Assembly (NCBI RefSeq): GCF_009768885.1
Contig: NZ_WSQA01000004.1
Coordinates: 186,001-250,000 of the forward strand
Direction: 5' to 3'
Length of the DNA: 64,000 nucleotides
Origin: Sphingobacterium humi
Lineage (GTDB): Bacteria > Bacteroidota > Bacteroidia > Sphingobacteriales > Sphingobacteriaceae
Numbering within the stretch: the stretch's first letter is position 1; each line of letters begins with the position of its first letter. Below, piece by piece: positions 42,953 to 52,928 of the stretch. The notes under the pieces are model-generated. The model had not been told where the DNA came from. It did no database searches and saw only the letters and a list, made by a program, of their open reading frames with translations. Made by a program: the position numbers and the translations under genes.

Positions 42953-43702
42953 ATGAGATTAAAAAACAAAGTAGCTATTATCACAGGAGCGGCTTCCGGA
43001 ATGGGAGAAGCCATGGCCAAGCTTTTTGCCCAAGAAGGAGCAAAAGTGGTGGCAACCGACATTCAGGTGGAGAAACTGAACCACTTGATCGACGGCATTA
43101 AACAAACGGGTGGCGAAGCGATAGCAATACAGCACGATGTTTCCAGTCGTGAAACTTGGTTTAACGAGGTTGTTCCACAAACCTTAGCGGCTTTCGGTGG
43201 GATTGATATCCTGATTAATAATGCGGGAATATCTTTGCCTACACCCTTTGAAGAGCAAACCGAACAACATTGGAAAAAAGCCTTCGATATCAATATCAAT
43301 AGCGTGATGCTAGGCATGCAGAGTGTGCTGCAAGCGATGCAAGAAAAAGGCGGTAGCATCGTAAATATCTCTTCCATTGCAGCATTGACCGGCATGGCCG
43401 GCCCTGGCGCCTACACGGCTTCTAAAGGTGGCGTTTCGGCCATTACACGGGCCGCCGCGGTAGAATTCGGGAAGATGAAGATTCGGGTAAACGCCATTAA
43501 TCCGGGCTATATTATGACCCCCATGAGCGAAACCCATTTAAACAATCCGCAGGTGCTAGCCCACTTTAAGGGTATTATTCCCCTGCAAGATTATGGAACA
43601 GCGATGGATATTGCGCAGGCAGCCTTGTTTTTGGCCTCCGATGAAGCGCGCTACATCTCTGGTGTGAACCTGGCCGTAGACGGCGGGACCACCATACAAT
43701 AA
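42953..43702 (+). CDS. Short-chain dehydrogenase/reductase (SDR)
   Basis: 249 aa, a classical SDR. The Rossmann motif is TGAASGMGEAMA, the NNAG motif is INNAGIS and the active site is Ser (NISSIAAL), Tyr and Lys (YTASKGG). VDGGTTIQ closes the protein. It is NAD(P)-dependent and may act on a sugar, steroid-like or acyl substrate; nothing in the neighbourhood decides. ATG 42953 is preferred over the TTG at 42944. A parS-like palindrome relic lies about 50 bp upstream. Confidence 0.92.
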   Translation: MRLKNKVAIITGAASGMGEAMAKLFAQEGAKVVATDIQVEKLNHLIDGIKQTGGEAIAIQHDVSSRETWFNEVVPQTLAAFGGIDILINNAGISLPTPFEEQTEQHWKKAFDININSVMLGMQSVLQAMQEKGGSIVNISSIAALTGMAGPGAYTASKGGVSAITRAAAVEFGKMKIRVNAINPGYIMTPMSETHLNNPQVLAHFKGIIPLQDYGTAMDIAQAALFLASDEARYISGVNLAVDGGTTIQ

Positions 43703-43776
43703 ATTTGACCCCATTTTTATACTATAAAAGTCTGCCTATAGCCCTATAGCGCAGCATAATTGTTGAGACTACATTC

Positions 43777-43820
43777 AAAAAGCTATTCATTTCAGAGTAT
43801 GGATAGCTTTTTTTCTTTTT
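43777..43820 (+). terminator. Terminator after the SDR gene
   Basis: AAAAAGCTAT pairs with ATAGCTTTTT around a loop of about 16 nt, followed by a T-rich tract. It lies 75 bp after the SDR stop and before recG. Confidence 0.75.
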
Positions 43821-43862
43821 TGTTGCCATGCGGGTTTTTTAGTAATTTAGTAACGTTCAGGC

Positions 43863-45968
43863 ATGGTAGAATTATCCCTCGTAACCCCAATCGCTTATTT
43901 AAAAGGGGTTGGCCCACAAAAGGCCGACCTGCTCCAGAAGGAGTTGCAGATTTTTACAATCGGCGACCTGCTGCAGCATTACCCCTTTCGGTATATCGAT
44001 AAAACCCAATTTCTTAAGATTCGTCAATTGCATCCCGATATGCATGGGGCACAGGTATTGGGCCGATTGATCAGCCTAAAAGAAGTAGGCGAAAAAAAGG
44101 GAAAACGTCTGGTCGGTCAATTTAAAGATGACACAGGCAGCATGGAGCTGGTGTGGTTTCAAAGCTTAAGCTGGCTAAAAAAAAGCCTGACGGTGGGTGC
44201 CCCCTATATTATTTACGGGAAGCCCAGCGAATTTAATGGCATCCTATCTATTACCCATCCGGAAATGGAGCTTTACCAAAAAGCAGAAAAACGCATCGGA
44301 AATATGCGCATGCAGCCGGTTTATTCATCCACTGAGAAGCTGAAGAAGTTTAATCTGGATAGCAAAGGCTTACAAAAATTACAGGAAGTCGCCATTGCTA
44401 CCGTTTACCGTACGTTAAACGATCCGCTGCCGCCTTATATCTTGCAGGCACATGAATTAATGCCCTTTGCCCAAGCATTGGTATCGATTCATTTCCCGGA
44501 AAATGAACAATTGATGCAGGCTGCTATCCGGCGCTTCAAATTTGAAGAGCTGTTCTTTATCCAACTGCGACTCCTTCGGAACAAACAACTCAATACCAAG
44601 AAATATAAAGGCCATCGCTTTGGCGAGGTGGGCGAGAAATTCAATAAATTCTTTACGCAACGCCTGCCCTTCCCCTTAACCAACGCGCAGAAACGCGTGA
44701 TTAAAGAAATTAGGCTGGACACCAATACCGGTGCCCAAATGAACCGTTTGGTGCAGGGCGATGTAGGCTCTGGAAAAACAGTGGTAGCCTTGATGAGCAT
44801 GCTTTTGGCGATTGACAACGGCTACCAAGCCTGCATGATGGCGCCGACCGAAATTCTGGCGACCCAACATTATAATGGGCTAAAAGAATTACTGGGCGAT
44901 GCTATCTGTAGCGTAAAATTATTGACAGGATCGACGCCTGCAAAAGCGCGCCGCATCATTCATCAGGAATTGGAAGACGGCAGCCTCGATATATTGATAG
45001 GCACACATGCGCTTATTGAGGATAAAGTAAAGTTTAAAAACATTGGCTTTGTGGTGATTGATGAGCAGCACCGCTTTGGTGTGGAACAACGCGCGAAGCT
45101 TTGGCGTAAAAACCTGATACCTCCGCATATGCTGGTGATGACGGCCACGCCTATTCCAAGGACGCTAGCCATGACCATGTATGGCGACCTGGATATTTCG
45201 GTAATCGATGAGTTGCCGGCCGGCCGTAAACCGATTAAAACCGTGCACTTCTTCGAAAATAAACGCCTGCGGGTGTTTGGCTTTATGCGCGAGGAGATTG
45301 CCAAAGGACGCCAGATCTATATCGTGTATCCCTTAATTAAGGAGTCGGAGAAAATGGACCTCTTGTACCTGGAGGCCGGGCTGGAAGGCTTGTTACGCGA
45401 ATTCCCTATGCCGCAATACCACATCAGTATTGTGCATGGCAAAATGAGCGTAAAAGACAAGGATTTCGAAATGCAACGCTTCGTGAAAGGGCAAACGCAA
45501 ATTATGGTGGCCACCACGGTAATTGAGGTGGGCGTGAATGTGCCGAATGCTTCGGTGATGGTGATTGAGAATGCCGAACGCTTCGGATTATCGCAACTGC
45601 ACCAGCTGCGGGGCCGTGTGGGCCGGGGTGCCGAGCAGTCCTATTGTATCCTGATGTCGAGCAATAAACTCAGCAAGGAAGGCCGAACCCGATTAGAAAC
45701 CATGGTGCAAACGAACGATGGCTTTGAAATTGCAGAGGTAGACCTGCAATTGCGCGGGCCGGGCGACCTGTCTGGAACCCAGCAATCGGGGATTCTGGAG
45801 ATGAAAATCGCCGACTTGGCTAAGGATCAGGCGCTACTCAGTGAGGCCCGACAACGGGTAATCCAGATCTTCCAGGAAGACCCGAATTTGGCCAGTCCGG
45901 AAAACCACCTGTTGGTTCAGTTCCTAAACCAAAGAGGCGCAGCGATTTCTTGGGACAAAATATCTTAA
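43863..45968 (+). CDS. recG: ATP-dependent DNA helicase RecG
   Basis: 701 aa, full RecG length. The N-terminal wedge domain (OB fold, roughly residues 60-160) includes LKGVGPQKADLL at the start. Helicase motifs follow: Walker A GDVGSGKTVVA, MAPTEILATQHY, DEQHRFGVEQRA (DEQH box), MTATPIPRTLAMT and the TRG region ATTVIEVGVNVPNA with QLHQLRGRVGRG. RecG reverses stalled replication forks and processes recombination intermediates. The gene's 3' end carries the promoter of hflX. Confidence 0.97.
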   Translation: MVELSLVTPIAYLKGVGPQKADLLQKELQIFTIGDLLQHYPFRYIDKTQFLKIRQLHPDMHGAQVLGRLISLKEVGEKKGKRLVGQFKDDTGSMELVWFQSLSWLKKSLTVGAPYIIYGKPSEFNGILSITHPEMELYQKAEKRIGNMRMQPVYSSTEKLKKFNLDSKGLQKLQEVAIATVYRTLNDPLPPYILQAHELMPFAQALVSIHFPENEQLMQAAIRRFKFEELFFIQLRLLRNKQLNTKKYKGHRFGEVGEKFNKFFTQRLPFPLTNAQKRVIKEIRLDTNTGAQMNRLVQGDVGSGKTVVALMSMLLAIDNGYQACMMAPTEILATQHYNGLKELLGDAICSVKLLTGSTPAKARRIIHQELEDGSLDILIGTHALIEDKVKFKNIGFVVIDEQHRFGVEQRAKLWRKNLIPPHMLVMTATPIPRTLAMTMYGDLDISVIDELPAGRKPIKTVHFFENKRLRVFGFMREEIAKGRQIYIVYPLIKESEKMDLLYLEAGLEGLLREFPMPQYHISIVHGKMSVKDKDFEMQRFVKGQTQIMVATTVIEVGVNVPNASVMVIENAERFGLSQLHQLRGRVGRGAEQSYCILMSSNKLSKEGRTRLETMVQTNDGFEIAEVDLQLRGPGDLSGTQQSGILEMKIADLAKDQALLSEARQRVIQIFQEDPNLASPENHLLVQFLNQRGAAISWDKIS

Positions 45969-45982
45969 AAACCTTACCTTTG
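45950..45982 (+). promoter_or_regulatory. Promoter of hflX-lipB inside the recG 3' end
   Basis: A TTG at 45950-45952 and a perfect -7 element TACCTTTG at 45975-45982 are separated by 22 bp, somewhat longer than the 18 bp seen at the tRNA and sigma promoters. hflX starts 72 bp downstream. Confidence 0.5.
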
Positions 45983-46054
45983 TATCCTTGTTCTATAAAT
46001 AACAAGGATGGCTGCGGCGCAGATGAAGCCGCACATCATACAAGAAAAACATAC

Positions 46055-47245
46055 ATGGCGAGAACAAAAATATACGATACAGCATTAAAACCTGAGACTG
46101 CCGTTTTGGTCAGTGTCATTACCCCGGACGTGTCCGACCAAACTGCAAAAGAATACTTGGAAGAGTTGGAGTTTTTGGTAAGCACGGCAGGTGGGATAAC
46201 CAAAGGAATTTTTACACAGAAACTGCACTTCCCAGATCGAGCAACCTTCGTGGGAAGCGGTAAACTCGATGAGATTAAAGAGTATATCAAAGCCGAAGAG
46301 ATCGATATGGTGGTCTTCGATGATGAACTCTCCCCATCGCAATTAAGGAATATCGAGAAATACTTCGAAATAAAAGTACTGGACCGCTCCAACTTGATTT
46401 TGGACATCTTTGCAAAGCACGCAAAAACTGCGCAAGCTAAAACACAGGTGGAACTGGCGCAATTGCAATACCTATTACCGCGCCTGACACGCATGTGGAC
46501 TCACTTGGAACGGCAGCGTGGGGGTATCGGGATGCGTGGTCCTGGGGAAAGCCAGATTGAGAGCGATAGACGGATGATTTTAAATAAAATCTCCTTGTTG
46601 AAAGATCGCTTGAAAAACATCGACAAACAGAATGAAACCCAACGCAAGAACCGCGGCGAGATGATCCGCGTGGCCTTGGTGGGCTATACTAACGTGGGGA
46701 AATCGACCATCATGAATATGATCTCCAAGTCGGATGTATTGATCGAAAACAAGCTTTTCGCAACCTTGGATACCACGGTACGCAAAGTCGTAATCGATAA
46801 TCTACCCTTTCTACTTTCCGATACGGTAGGGTTTATCCGAAAACTACCGCATCACTTGGTGGAGTGTTTTAAATCGACACTCGATGAGGTTCGCGAAGCC
46901 GATGTGCTGATTCATGTGGTGGATATTTCGCACCCTTATTTTGAAGATCATATCCGCGCAGTGAATGAAACATTGAAGGATATTGGCGCCGTCGATAAAC
47001 CGACCATTACCGTATTCAACAAAATTGACGCATATAAAGCGCCGGTGGAAGTGGATGAGGATGGCGAGGAAGTAAAAGTGACATTAAATGATTTCCGGAA
47101 TTCATGGATGGCGAAAAATGCCGATCCGGCCATCTTTATCTCCGCGACAAACAAAACAAACGTCGAAGAATTTAAACAAAAGGTATACGAAATCGTCGTT
47201 AAGATGCATAACGCACGCTATCCGTATAACAATCTTTTATATTAA
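46055..47245 (+). CDS. hflX: Ribosome-associated GTPase HflX
   Basis: 396 aa from ATG 46055 (MARTKIYDTALKPETAVLV); the frame open to 45950 overlaps recG and is not family-like. The N-terminal HflX domain contains FVGSGKLDEIKEYI and DDELSPSQLRNIE, followed by the glycine-rich linker GGIGMRGPGESQIE. The G domain shows G1 GYTNVGKS, G3 DTVGF and G4 NKID. It splits stalled or inactive ribosomes, often under heat stress. lipB follows by 27 bp, so they are probably one transcript. Confidence 0.96.
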   Translation: MARTKIYDTALKPETAVLVSVITPDVSDQTAKEYLEELEFLVSTAGGITKGIFTQKLHFPDRATFVGSGKLDEIKEYIKAEEIDMVVFDDELSPSQLRNIEKYFEIKVLDRSNLILDIFAKHAKTAQAKTQVELAQLQYLLPRLTRMWTHLERQRGGIGMRGPGESQIESDRRMILNKISLLKDRLKNIDKQNETQRKNRGEMIRVALVGYTNVGKSTIMNMISKSDVLIENKLFATLDTTVRKVVIDNLPFLLSDTVGFIRKLPHHLVECFKSTLDEVREADVLIHVVDISHPYFEDHIRAVNETLKDIGAVDKPTITVFNKIDAYKAPVEVDEDGEEVKVTLNDFRNSWMAKNADPAIFISATNKTNVEEFKQKVYEIVVKMHNARYPYNNLLY

Positions 47246-47272
47246 TCGAATCAGGAGTTCGAAGCGAATAAC

Positions 47273-47974
47273 ATGCAGAATAAAAAAGTGCAGTTTATGG
47301 ATTGGGGCCTGGTAGACTATCAGGAAGCCTGGGACAGACAGGAGTCTATCTTTGCGAAAACCCTCGCCATAAAGCATGATAATCGGGTAAACCAGACAAC
47401 AACGGAAACCCCTAACTACCTTATTTTTACCGAACACCCCCATGTATATACCCTGGGGAAAAGCGGACACATGGAATACCTCCTGCTGGATGAAGCTGGC
47501 TTAAAGGAGAAAAATGCCACGTTCTATAAAATTAACCGCGGTGGAGATATCACCTACCACGGGCCAGGACAAATTGTAGGCTATCCGATTTTAGATCTGG
47601 ATAACTTCTTTACCGACATCCATTTATACCTGCGCACGTTGGAAGAAGCGATTATCTTAACCCTAGCAGACTATGGCATTGAGGCCGGTCGCTATCCGGG
47701 ATTTACCGGGGTATGGCTTGATGCGGATAATGATAAAGCACGTAAGATTTGCGCCATGGGCGTACGAGCATCCCGATGGGTAACCATGCATGGTTTTGCC
47801 TTTAACGTGAATGCCGATTTAAACTACTTCGGGAATATTGTGCCTTGTGGCATCGACGATAAAGACGTGACCTCCATGGAGCGCGAACTCGGCCATCCCG
47901 TGGATATCACAGAGGTAAAAAACAAGCTTAAAGCGCATTTGGCCAGCTTGTTCGCCATGGAAATAGCAGATTAA
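47273..47974 (+). CDS. lipB: Lipoyl(octanoyl) transferase
   Basis: 233 aa. The conserved NRGGDITYHGPGQIVGYPI segment binds the acyl chain; the catalytic pair is Lys158 (ARKICAMG) and Cys192 (NIVPCGI). It moves octanoate from acyl-carrier protein to lipoyl domains of 2-oxoacid dehydrogenases and the glycine cleavage system. It is the last gene of the hflX-lipB unit and is closed by a GC-rich terminator. Confidence 0.97.
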   Translation: MQNKKVQFMDWGLVDYQEAWDRQESIFAKTLAIKHDNRVNQTTTETPNYLIFTEHPHVYTLGKSGHMEYLLLDEAGLKEKNATFYKINRGGDITYHGPGQIVGYPILDLDNFFTDIHLYLRTLEEAIILTLADYGIEAGRYPGFTGVWLDADNDKARKICAMGVRASRWVTMHGFAFNVNADLNYFGNIVPCGIDDKDVTSMERELGHPVDITEVKNKLKAHLASLFAMEIAD

Positions 47975-47980
47975 AAATTA

Positions 47981-48007
47981 AAAAGCCCGGCAAAATGCCG
48001 GGCTTTT
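47981..48007. terminator. Terminator between lipB and the TlpA-like gene
   Basis: An 11-bp perfect stem, AAAAGCCCGGC with GCCGGGCTTTT and a 5-nt loop. It provides a U tract on both strands for the convergent lipB and the signalling/transport locus. Confidence 0.92.
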
Positions 48008-48045
48008 GCTTAGCTATAAAACTAAACAACAAACAAAGAAATTCG

Positions 48046-49164
48046 TTAGTTTAAATACTTCGCCAAGGCAGCTTCCAAGGCCTCCCCACGTAGATTCCTG
48101 GCGATAATAATACCGTTTGGATCGATGAGGTAGTTATTGGGCACCGCACGGATAGCATAAGCCCCGGCCACGGTATTATCCCAACCTTTTAAATCGGAGA
48201 CATGTACCCAGCTTAGCTTATCATCTTCAATAGCTTTCAACCAGTTTTCCTTCTTATTATCTAAGGACACAGCCAGGATTTCGAAGTTCTTGGACTTGTA
48301 TGCCGCATAGGCTTTTACCAGATTAGGATTCTCTTGCCGACAAGGCACACACCAGGATGCCCAGAAATCAATCAAGACATATTTCCCCCGGAAATCGGAT
48401 AGCTTAATCGGCTTCCCTTGGGTATCCGCCTGCGTAAAATCTATCGCCTTAGCACCCTCTACAAGGCCCATCCCCTTGAGGAGATTGGCTAAGCGCTTGC
48501 CACGATAAGAATCTTGTATCGCTGGAGAAAGGCTATGCAATAGCGGGGCAATGACGTCTACGTCGGGTTTGGAACCGGCCATGTCTTCTAAGAATACTAG
48601 GCTTAAGCCATTATCTGGATGATTCTGGATGAAGTCTAATTTTACCTTCCGGCTACCTTCCATCGGGTTTCCATAGGTTTCTAGCAAGGAGGTCTGTAAA
48701 GCTTTGACCTTAGCACTCAAGCTATCAATCTCTTTACGCTTCGCCCTGTATTCCTCAGACCGGAATACCGACCTACTTTTATCCATTTCTTCCTGATAGG
48801 CCATGTACTGCTTAGTAGCAGCATCGCCATCCACCACTTTCGGACTATCCTTAAAATCGACAACTGTTTTACCCGGATTCAGAAAAAACCAGAAATCACC
48901 TCGACTGCCTTGGCGCAAATTCTCACGCAGTAATATACCGGCATAAGCCGGGCCGCCAAATTCCTTCTTTAGGGTAAAACTGCCATTCACTACGTTCGCA
49001 GAATCGACTACCTGCGAACCATCCGCATAGGAATAGTGCATAACATATACCTTTTTTGTATTCTTTATATTTTTCCCTTGTAATTCAAAGGTGGGCTGGC
49101 TTTGCGCCATACTGGCAAAAGGAAAGACCATCAGCCCTAAAAATGTTATTTTTCTAATATTCAT
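48046..49164 (-). CDS. TlpA-like thiol-disulfide oxidoreductase with DUF4369
   Basis: 372 aa with a signal peptide (about residues 1-20, ending SMAQS). An N-terminal DUF4369 domain (about 25-110) and a charged helical middle precede the AhpC/TSA-thioredoxin domain (about 235-372). The active site is WASWCVPCRQENP, and the cis-proline region is RAVPNNYLID. Such proteins keep periplasmic cysteines reduced; in SusCD-like loci they are common but their targets are unknown. It is the last gene of the susC2 operon, 15 bp after the PKD-like gene. Confidence 0.9.
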   Translation of the reverse strand: MNIRKITFLGLMVFPFASMAQSQPTFELQGKNIKNTKKVYVMHYSYADGSQVVDSANVVNGSFTLKKEFGGPAYAGILLRENLRQGSRGDFWFFLNPGKTVVDFKDSPKVVDGDAATKQYMAYQEEMDKSRSVFRSEEYRAKRKEIDSLSAKVKALQTSLLETYGNPMEGSRKVKLDFIQNHPDNGLSLVFLEDMAGSKPDVDVIAPLLHSLSPAIQDSYRGKRLANLLKGMGLVEGAKAIDFTQADTQGKPIKLSDFRGKYVLIDFWASWCVPCRQENPNLVKAYAAYKSKNFEILAVSLDNKKENWLKAIEDDKLSWVHVSDLKGWDNTVAGAYAIRAVPNNYLIDPNGIIIARNLRGEALEAALAKYLN

Positions 49165-49179
49165 AACCTTATAACTGTC

Positions 49180-50649
49180 TTAGTTTCCAACATGGATATC
49201 CACAACCTCCTCTACACTGTGGGGAAGAGCTTGTTCTAACTGCATGGTTGCTTCATTAAAAATGTATACCGATCCTTTTTTCGCTCCAGCGAAGGAAGGG
49301 TCATAGGTAGCAACCATCAGCTTTCCATTTGCTTTCTTGTACTTGGTGATGTGACCTGGAGCATCACTCGGCAGGCTGAAGTACTTCTGGAATTCCAATC
49401 CTAAGTAAGAAGCCCGATATACCGTTTTCTCATTTGCTAGGTACCAGAAATTATCGCCGGTTTCGAAGTAAGCAAACCCGATCGTGCCATCACCCGGGAT
49501 AGTTCCTGTCGCAATACGATCGAAAGAATTAGCCTTATAATCGGAACTGTAGCCCGACATATAGGCAAATAAGTTATTCCCTTCGCGCATGAGGTATACA
49601 AATTTGATAGCAGAAGAAATACTAGCTAATTGCGAAGCTACAAACGTCTGGTTTGGATACTTTGCAGGGTCTGTTAATTGATCATTAGACACCGTAAAAT
49701 TATACGGCACATTGGAAAGCGCGCCAATATCGATTAACCTAATCTGCTTATTCTTTGCATCATAGAAGCTGAAGAAATAACGGGAGTTATTGTTATTTCC
49801 TCCTAGGCCTCCTTTAGGGATTTGGTAGTCTTTCGCATCGTTGTATAAGGCAGGTAGCCCAATTGCACCATCTTGCAACACATACATCTTGCCGCCACTT
49901 ACCGTATAAATAACGGTGGAATACTTATCCATAATAACATCAGTAGGTTCGAATGCAAAGTTCGTCTGATCGCCAACAAAACTTTTCGAATTGTAAAGCA
50001 GACTTGGAATAAACTCCCGAGAATCAATCATGATGACCGGATACTCTGCATGTTGCACCCCAATAACCAAGTTATTAAAGTAATCGGTAGACGAACTTCC
50101 ATATTGCCTGGTGCCTCCAATATTCACAGGATTCTTCCCTAAGTCAATATTCGGCAATTTCACTTCCTCAAATTGAGGCTTTACACGGATACTCGACTTA
50201 CAATACAACAAGGAATTATTACTCGCATCTTTCGCCAGTACATAATAGCCCAGCTTATAAGGATTAATCACATTCACAAAGAAGTTGTAGTTTGATTTTA
50301 ACCCTGTTTTTTGATTCGTTACAACAAACTCTGCGTTTAATCTTCCATAATCTTTGTTCGCGATATAGAAGAAGTCCTTTTTCTCAGACACCACCTCACC
50401 TTTTACTTTCCAGCTATAGGTCAAATCGCTTATATCTGCCCCTTCAATGGTTGCATGAAAGGTAGGGTTCAAGATTAACGTATCTCTAAAGGCTAAGTCA
50501 TAAATCCGATCGGTATTATGGTCACCTTCTTTTAATCCGCCGATGATGATCTCATTGACATCTTTATAATCGTAATTACCGAGGTCCTTGGAACAGGCAC
50601 TTAGCAATCCGATGATGAGGATAAATAGAATATATTTTAATGTTTTCAT
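49180..50649 (-). CDS. PKD-like family surface lipoprotein
   Basis: 489 aa. The lipoprotein signal ends LLSAC and leads into SKDLGNYDYKDVNEI, a start seen in the Bacteroidota PKD-like family. An Ig/PKD-like region (about residues 60-130, DLTYSWKVKGEVV and AEFVVTNQKTGL) is followed by a beta-propeller-like remainder (SLLYCKSSIRV, STVIYTVSGGKMYVL). It is probably a surface ligand-binding component that works with the SusCD pair. It is 10 bp downstream of the DUF4843 gene. Confidence 0.85.
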   Translation of the reverse strand: MKTLKYILFILIIGLLSACSKDLGNYDYKDVNEIIIGGLKEGDHNTDRIYDLAFRDTLILNPTFHATIEGADISDLTYSWKVKGEVVSEKKDFFYIANKDYGRLNAEFVVTNQKTGLKSNYNFFVNVINPYKLGYYVLAKDASNNSLLYCKSSIRVKPQFEEVKLPNIDLGKNPVNIGGTRQYGSSSTDYFNNLVIGVQHAEYPVIMIDSREFIPSLLYNSKSFVGDQTNFAFEPTDVIMDKYSTVIYTVSGGKMYVLQDGAIGLPALYNDAKDYQIPKGGLGGNNNNSRYFFSFYDAKNKQIRLIDIGALSNVPYNFTVSNDQLTDPAKYPNQTFVASQLASISSAIKFVYLMREGNNLFAYMSGYSSDYKANSFDRIATGTIPGDGTIGFAYFETGDNFWYLANEKTVYRASYLGLEFQKYFSLPSDAPGHITKYKKANGKLMVATYDPSFAGAKKGSVYIFNEATMQLEQALPHSVEEVVDIHVGN

Positions 50650-50659
50650 TTGTTAGGCA

Positions 50660-51427
50660 TTAAGGAAGTAGGATTCTTTCCTCGGAGGCATCTCCGTTCG
50701 GATAAACTACATGATCTTCAAAATATTTTTTCAACACACCGATATACATAAAGGTAATCGGGTACCAAGAAGCTGTTGCTGAGCCAGGCATATTATTCCA
50801 ATAGTAAATAGGCCCTGGGGCTCCGGTATATAAATCTGGCGACATATCGGCACCGAAGTAATATACCTGCATCCATTGCTGCAGCACTTCCTTATAATAT
50901 GGGCCTAAATACCGTTGCCACGTGGCCCACCAAACCGGCTCCACCAACACATCGCTAAACACAATTTTCAATTCCCTATTGTAGCTATGTCCCACCTTAA
51001 AGTTTTCATTTTCTTTCAACTTAAGGAGCAAGGTCATCTCTTTGGTCAATAATTCCTCGCCACGCTTAATGGTCAGGAATAAGGTATCAGCATAATGGTC
51101 AGCACGAATAACAGGCTCCGAAAGGGATACCAAGGCCGGATTGTAATCGGAACTCGGATCAATTTCCACGGAATACGTTCTAGCCTGATTGCTGGCGACC
51201 CCTCCTACATGCATAGGAATGGCTAATACCTTCGATTGAATACCAATGGCCGTATCGGTAGCAAAACTATAGTAGGTACTGTCTAAAAAGGGCTCTTTGG
51301 GTCTATTGGACTTGTCGGGTAATGCAAAGCTGATGTAAGCATCCTCGACATTAAAGTCTATCAAGTCATTTTGTTTACAGCCCGCTAGCATAAGAAAGCT
51401 GATGGTAAGTAATAACAGTCTTTTCAT
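50660..51427 (-). CDS. DUF4843 lipoprotein
   Basis: 255 aa from ATG 51427 (MKRLLLLTISFLMLAGC, lipobox LMLAGC). The start lies 4 bp after the SusD stop; an upstream in-frame start overlaps susD. The DUF4843 pattern includes an N-terminal beta domain (DAYISFALPDKSN, YSVEIDPSSDYN) and a helical C-terminal part with WWATWQRYLGPYYKEVLQQW. The family always accompanies SusC/SusD and PKD-like proteins in Bacteroidota; its function is not known. It is expected at the cell surface. Confidence 0.85.
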   Translation of the reverse strand: MKRLLLLTISFLMLAGCKQNDLIDFNVEDAYISFALPDKSNRPKEPFLDSTYYSFATDTAIGIQSKVLAIPMHVGGVASNQARTYSVEIDPSSDYNPALVSLSEPVIRADHYADTLFLTIKRGEELLTKEMTLLLKLKENENFKVGHSYNRELKIVFSDVLVEPVWWATWQRYLGPYYKEVLQQWMQVYYFGADMSPDLYTGAPGPIYYWNNMPGSATASWYPITFMYIGVLKKYFEDHVVYPNGDASEERILLP

Positions 51428-51431
51428 TTTC

Positions 51432-52925
51432 TTAATTTTGAGGGTTGTACAATTGCTCATCTGTAGGTATCGGAAGTTTAAAGATCTCTACCTTAGGCTG
51501 TACCGCAGTGGAGCGATGAATAGGTTTAAAAAGCCTTTTATATTCTGAAATCAACATCCCTTCCCCGATATTTTCCTTCCGGATTTCATCGAAGACAAGG
51601 TCCTTAATAACCTGGCTAGTTTTATTGGCATCATAGATAATATTGGTCGATATATTTCTGGAGTTCCGCACCTTATTCAAATAATCGATTGCTTTTTGCG
51701 GATTACTATCGGCATACTCTTCAGCGGCAACCATGTAAATCTGATGGAGCCCAAGAATCTTGTTCTCAAAATAAACTTTGAAGGATGGATTAGTGAACAA
51801 GTAGGTCGAGTTAAAGTGATATTTAACCAGCTTCCATACGGTTTGAGAGTTGGCAGAGCGGGAGAACCAGTTGACCAACCTGTAATCGTTTAAGGAGCCT
51901 TGACCAGCAACATTATAAAGATTGTTCAATAGGTAATTATAGTTTACAAACAATAAGGGCGATGTAGAAGAAGATCGTGTATCTTCCACCGGCGCATTCA
52001 CAGATTGATTGTAAGTCAATAAGTTTTGATTCAGTAAGGAAAACAACGATTCCATAGGCATGCGTTTGTTCAAATCGGACGCCAATTCTGCCGGTGTAGC
52101 CAAATGGATTGAATTTGTTCTCCCCTCTAACTCTTGAATAAGCTCTTCAGCAAAAGCACGTGCTTTCGGCATATCTCCACCCCATTGCGCTGTTAATGCT
52201 TGTAATGCAAGAATGGTATAATAATTCATGCGCACTCCCCGATTATCAATTAAGCTATTGTACTTCTCGTAAGCATATTGGTTTTGATTAATCGAACGAG
52301 GTTGCGTGCGGATTGGATCTTCTTCCAATAATGCTCTAGCCTCTGCCAAATCAGTCTGAATAAGTTGAATGACCTCATCGGCAGTTCCGAACTTCGTTGC
52401 TTTAAAATCAATCTTATTGCGATAAGGAATAGCTAAAGCCCCTCCTCCTTCTTGGGAGATGACAGGACCGAACAGCTTTAAAAGTTGCAGGTGAACGAAG
52501 GCCCGTATCCCTAGAATCTCCCCTTTTATCAGCTTATAGTCGAGATTTTTAGGAAGATTATCCACATGACTCATCATAATATTCCCTTGATTGATAATCT
52601 GATAAGAGGCATACCATATGTTATTGGATGCTAAAATCGGGTTTTGATAACCAAATTCATGGCGAAAAGACCGGTAATAATAGTGAGAGGAACTCAAGCT
52701 ATTGTAAGAGCCGACCATCGTTTCTAAAAACCCATATTTCAAATCCTTTCCATACATTGGTTCGGTATTTAATCCTGCATAAATTCCTGCCAGGGCAGAT
52801 TCGAATCCAGATCGATCGTTAAACAATTCAGATTCGTAGGCTTTATTTACGGGGTTCACATTCAGGAATTTCTCACATCCCGAAAGCAACAACACGGTTA
52901 TTATACTTAATACTAATTTTTTCAT
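51432..52925 (-). CDS. SusD/RagB-family lipoprotein of the sigma/FecR-linked locus
   Basis: 497 aa. The lipobox VLLLSGC leads into EKFLNVNP, the common SusD N-terminus. SusD helical repeats are recognised at GEILGIRAFVHLQLLKLFGPV (in part) and DEIRKENIGEGMLISEYKRLF. It pairs with the SusC gene 3 bp upstream and should bind the imported ligand at the surface. It is shorter than the first SusD (600 aa) and only distantly similar by eye, so the two loci probably handle different ligands. Confidence 0.93.
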   Translation of the reverse strand: MKKLVLSIITVLLLSGCEKFLNVNPVNKAYESELFNDRSGFESALAGIYAGLNTEPMYGKDLKYGFLETMVGSYNSLSSSHYYYRSFRHEFGYQNPILASNNIWYASYQIINQGNIMMSHVDNLPKNLDYKLIKGEILGIRAFVHLQLLKLFGPVISQEGGGALAIPYRNKIDFKATKFGTADEVIQLIQTDLAEARALLEEDPIRTQPRSINQNQYAYEKYNSLIDNRGVRMNYYTILALQALTAQWGGDMPKARAFAEELIQELEGRTNSIHLATPAELASDLNKRMPMESLFSLLNQNLLTYNQSVNAPVEDTRSSSTSPLLFVNYNYLLNNLYNVAGQGSLNDYRLVNWFSRSANSQTVWKLVKYHFNSTYLFTNPSFKVYFENKILGLHQIYMVAAEEYADSNPQKAIDYLNKVRNSRNISTNIIYDANKTSQVIKDLVFDEIRKENIGEGMLISEYKRLFKPIHRSTAVQPKVEIFKLPIPTDEQLYNPQN

Positions 52926-52928
52926 GAC

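Noticed and set aside
43863..45968. Possible horizontal transfer of recG-hflX-lipB or the SusCD loci
   Set aside because: By eye, base composition and codon choice match the neighbours, and there are no integrases, transposases, tRNA-bounded repeats or pseudogene edges.
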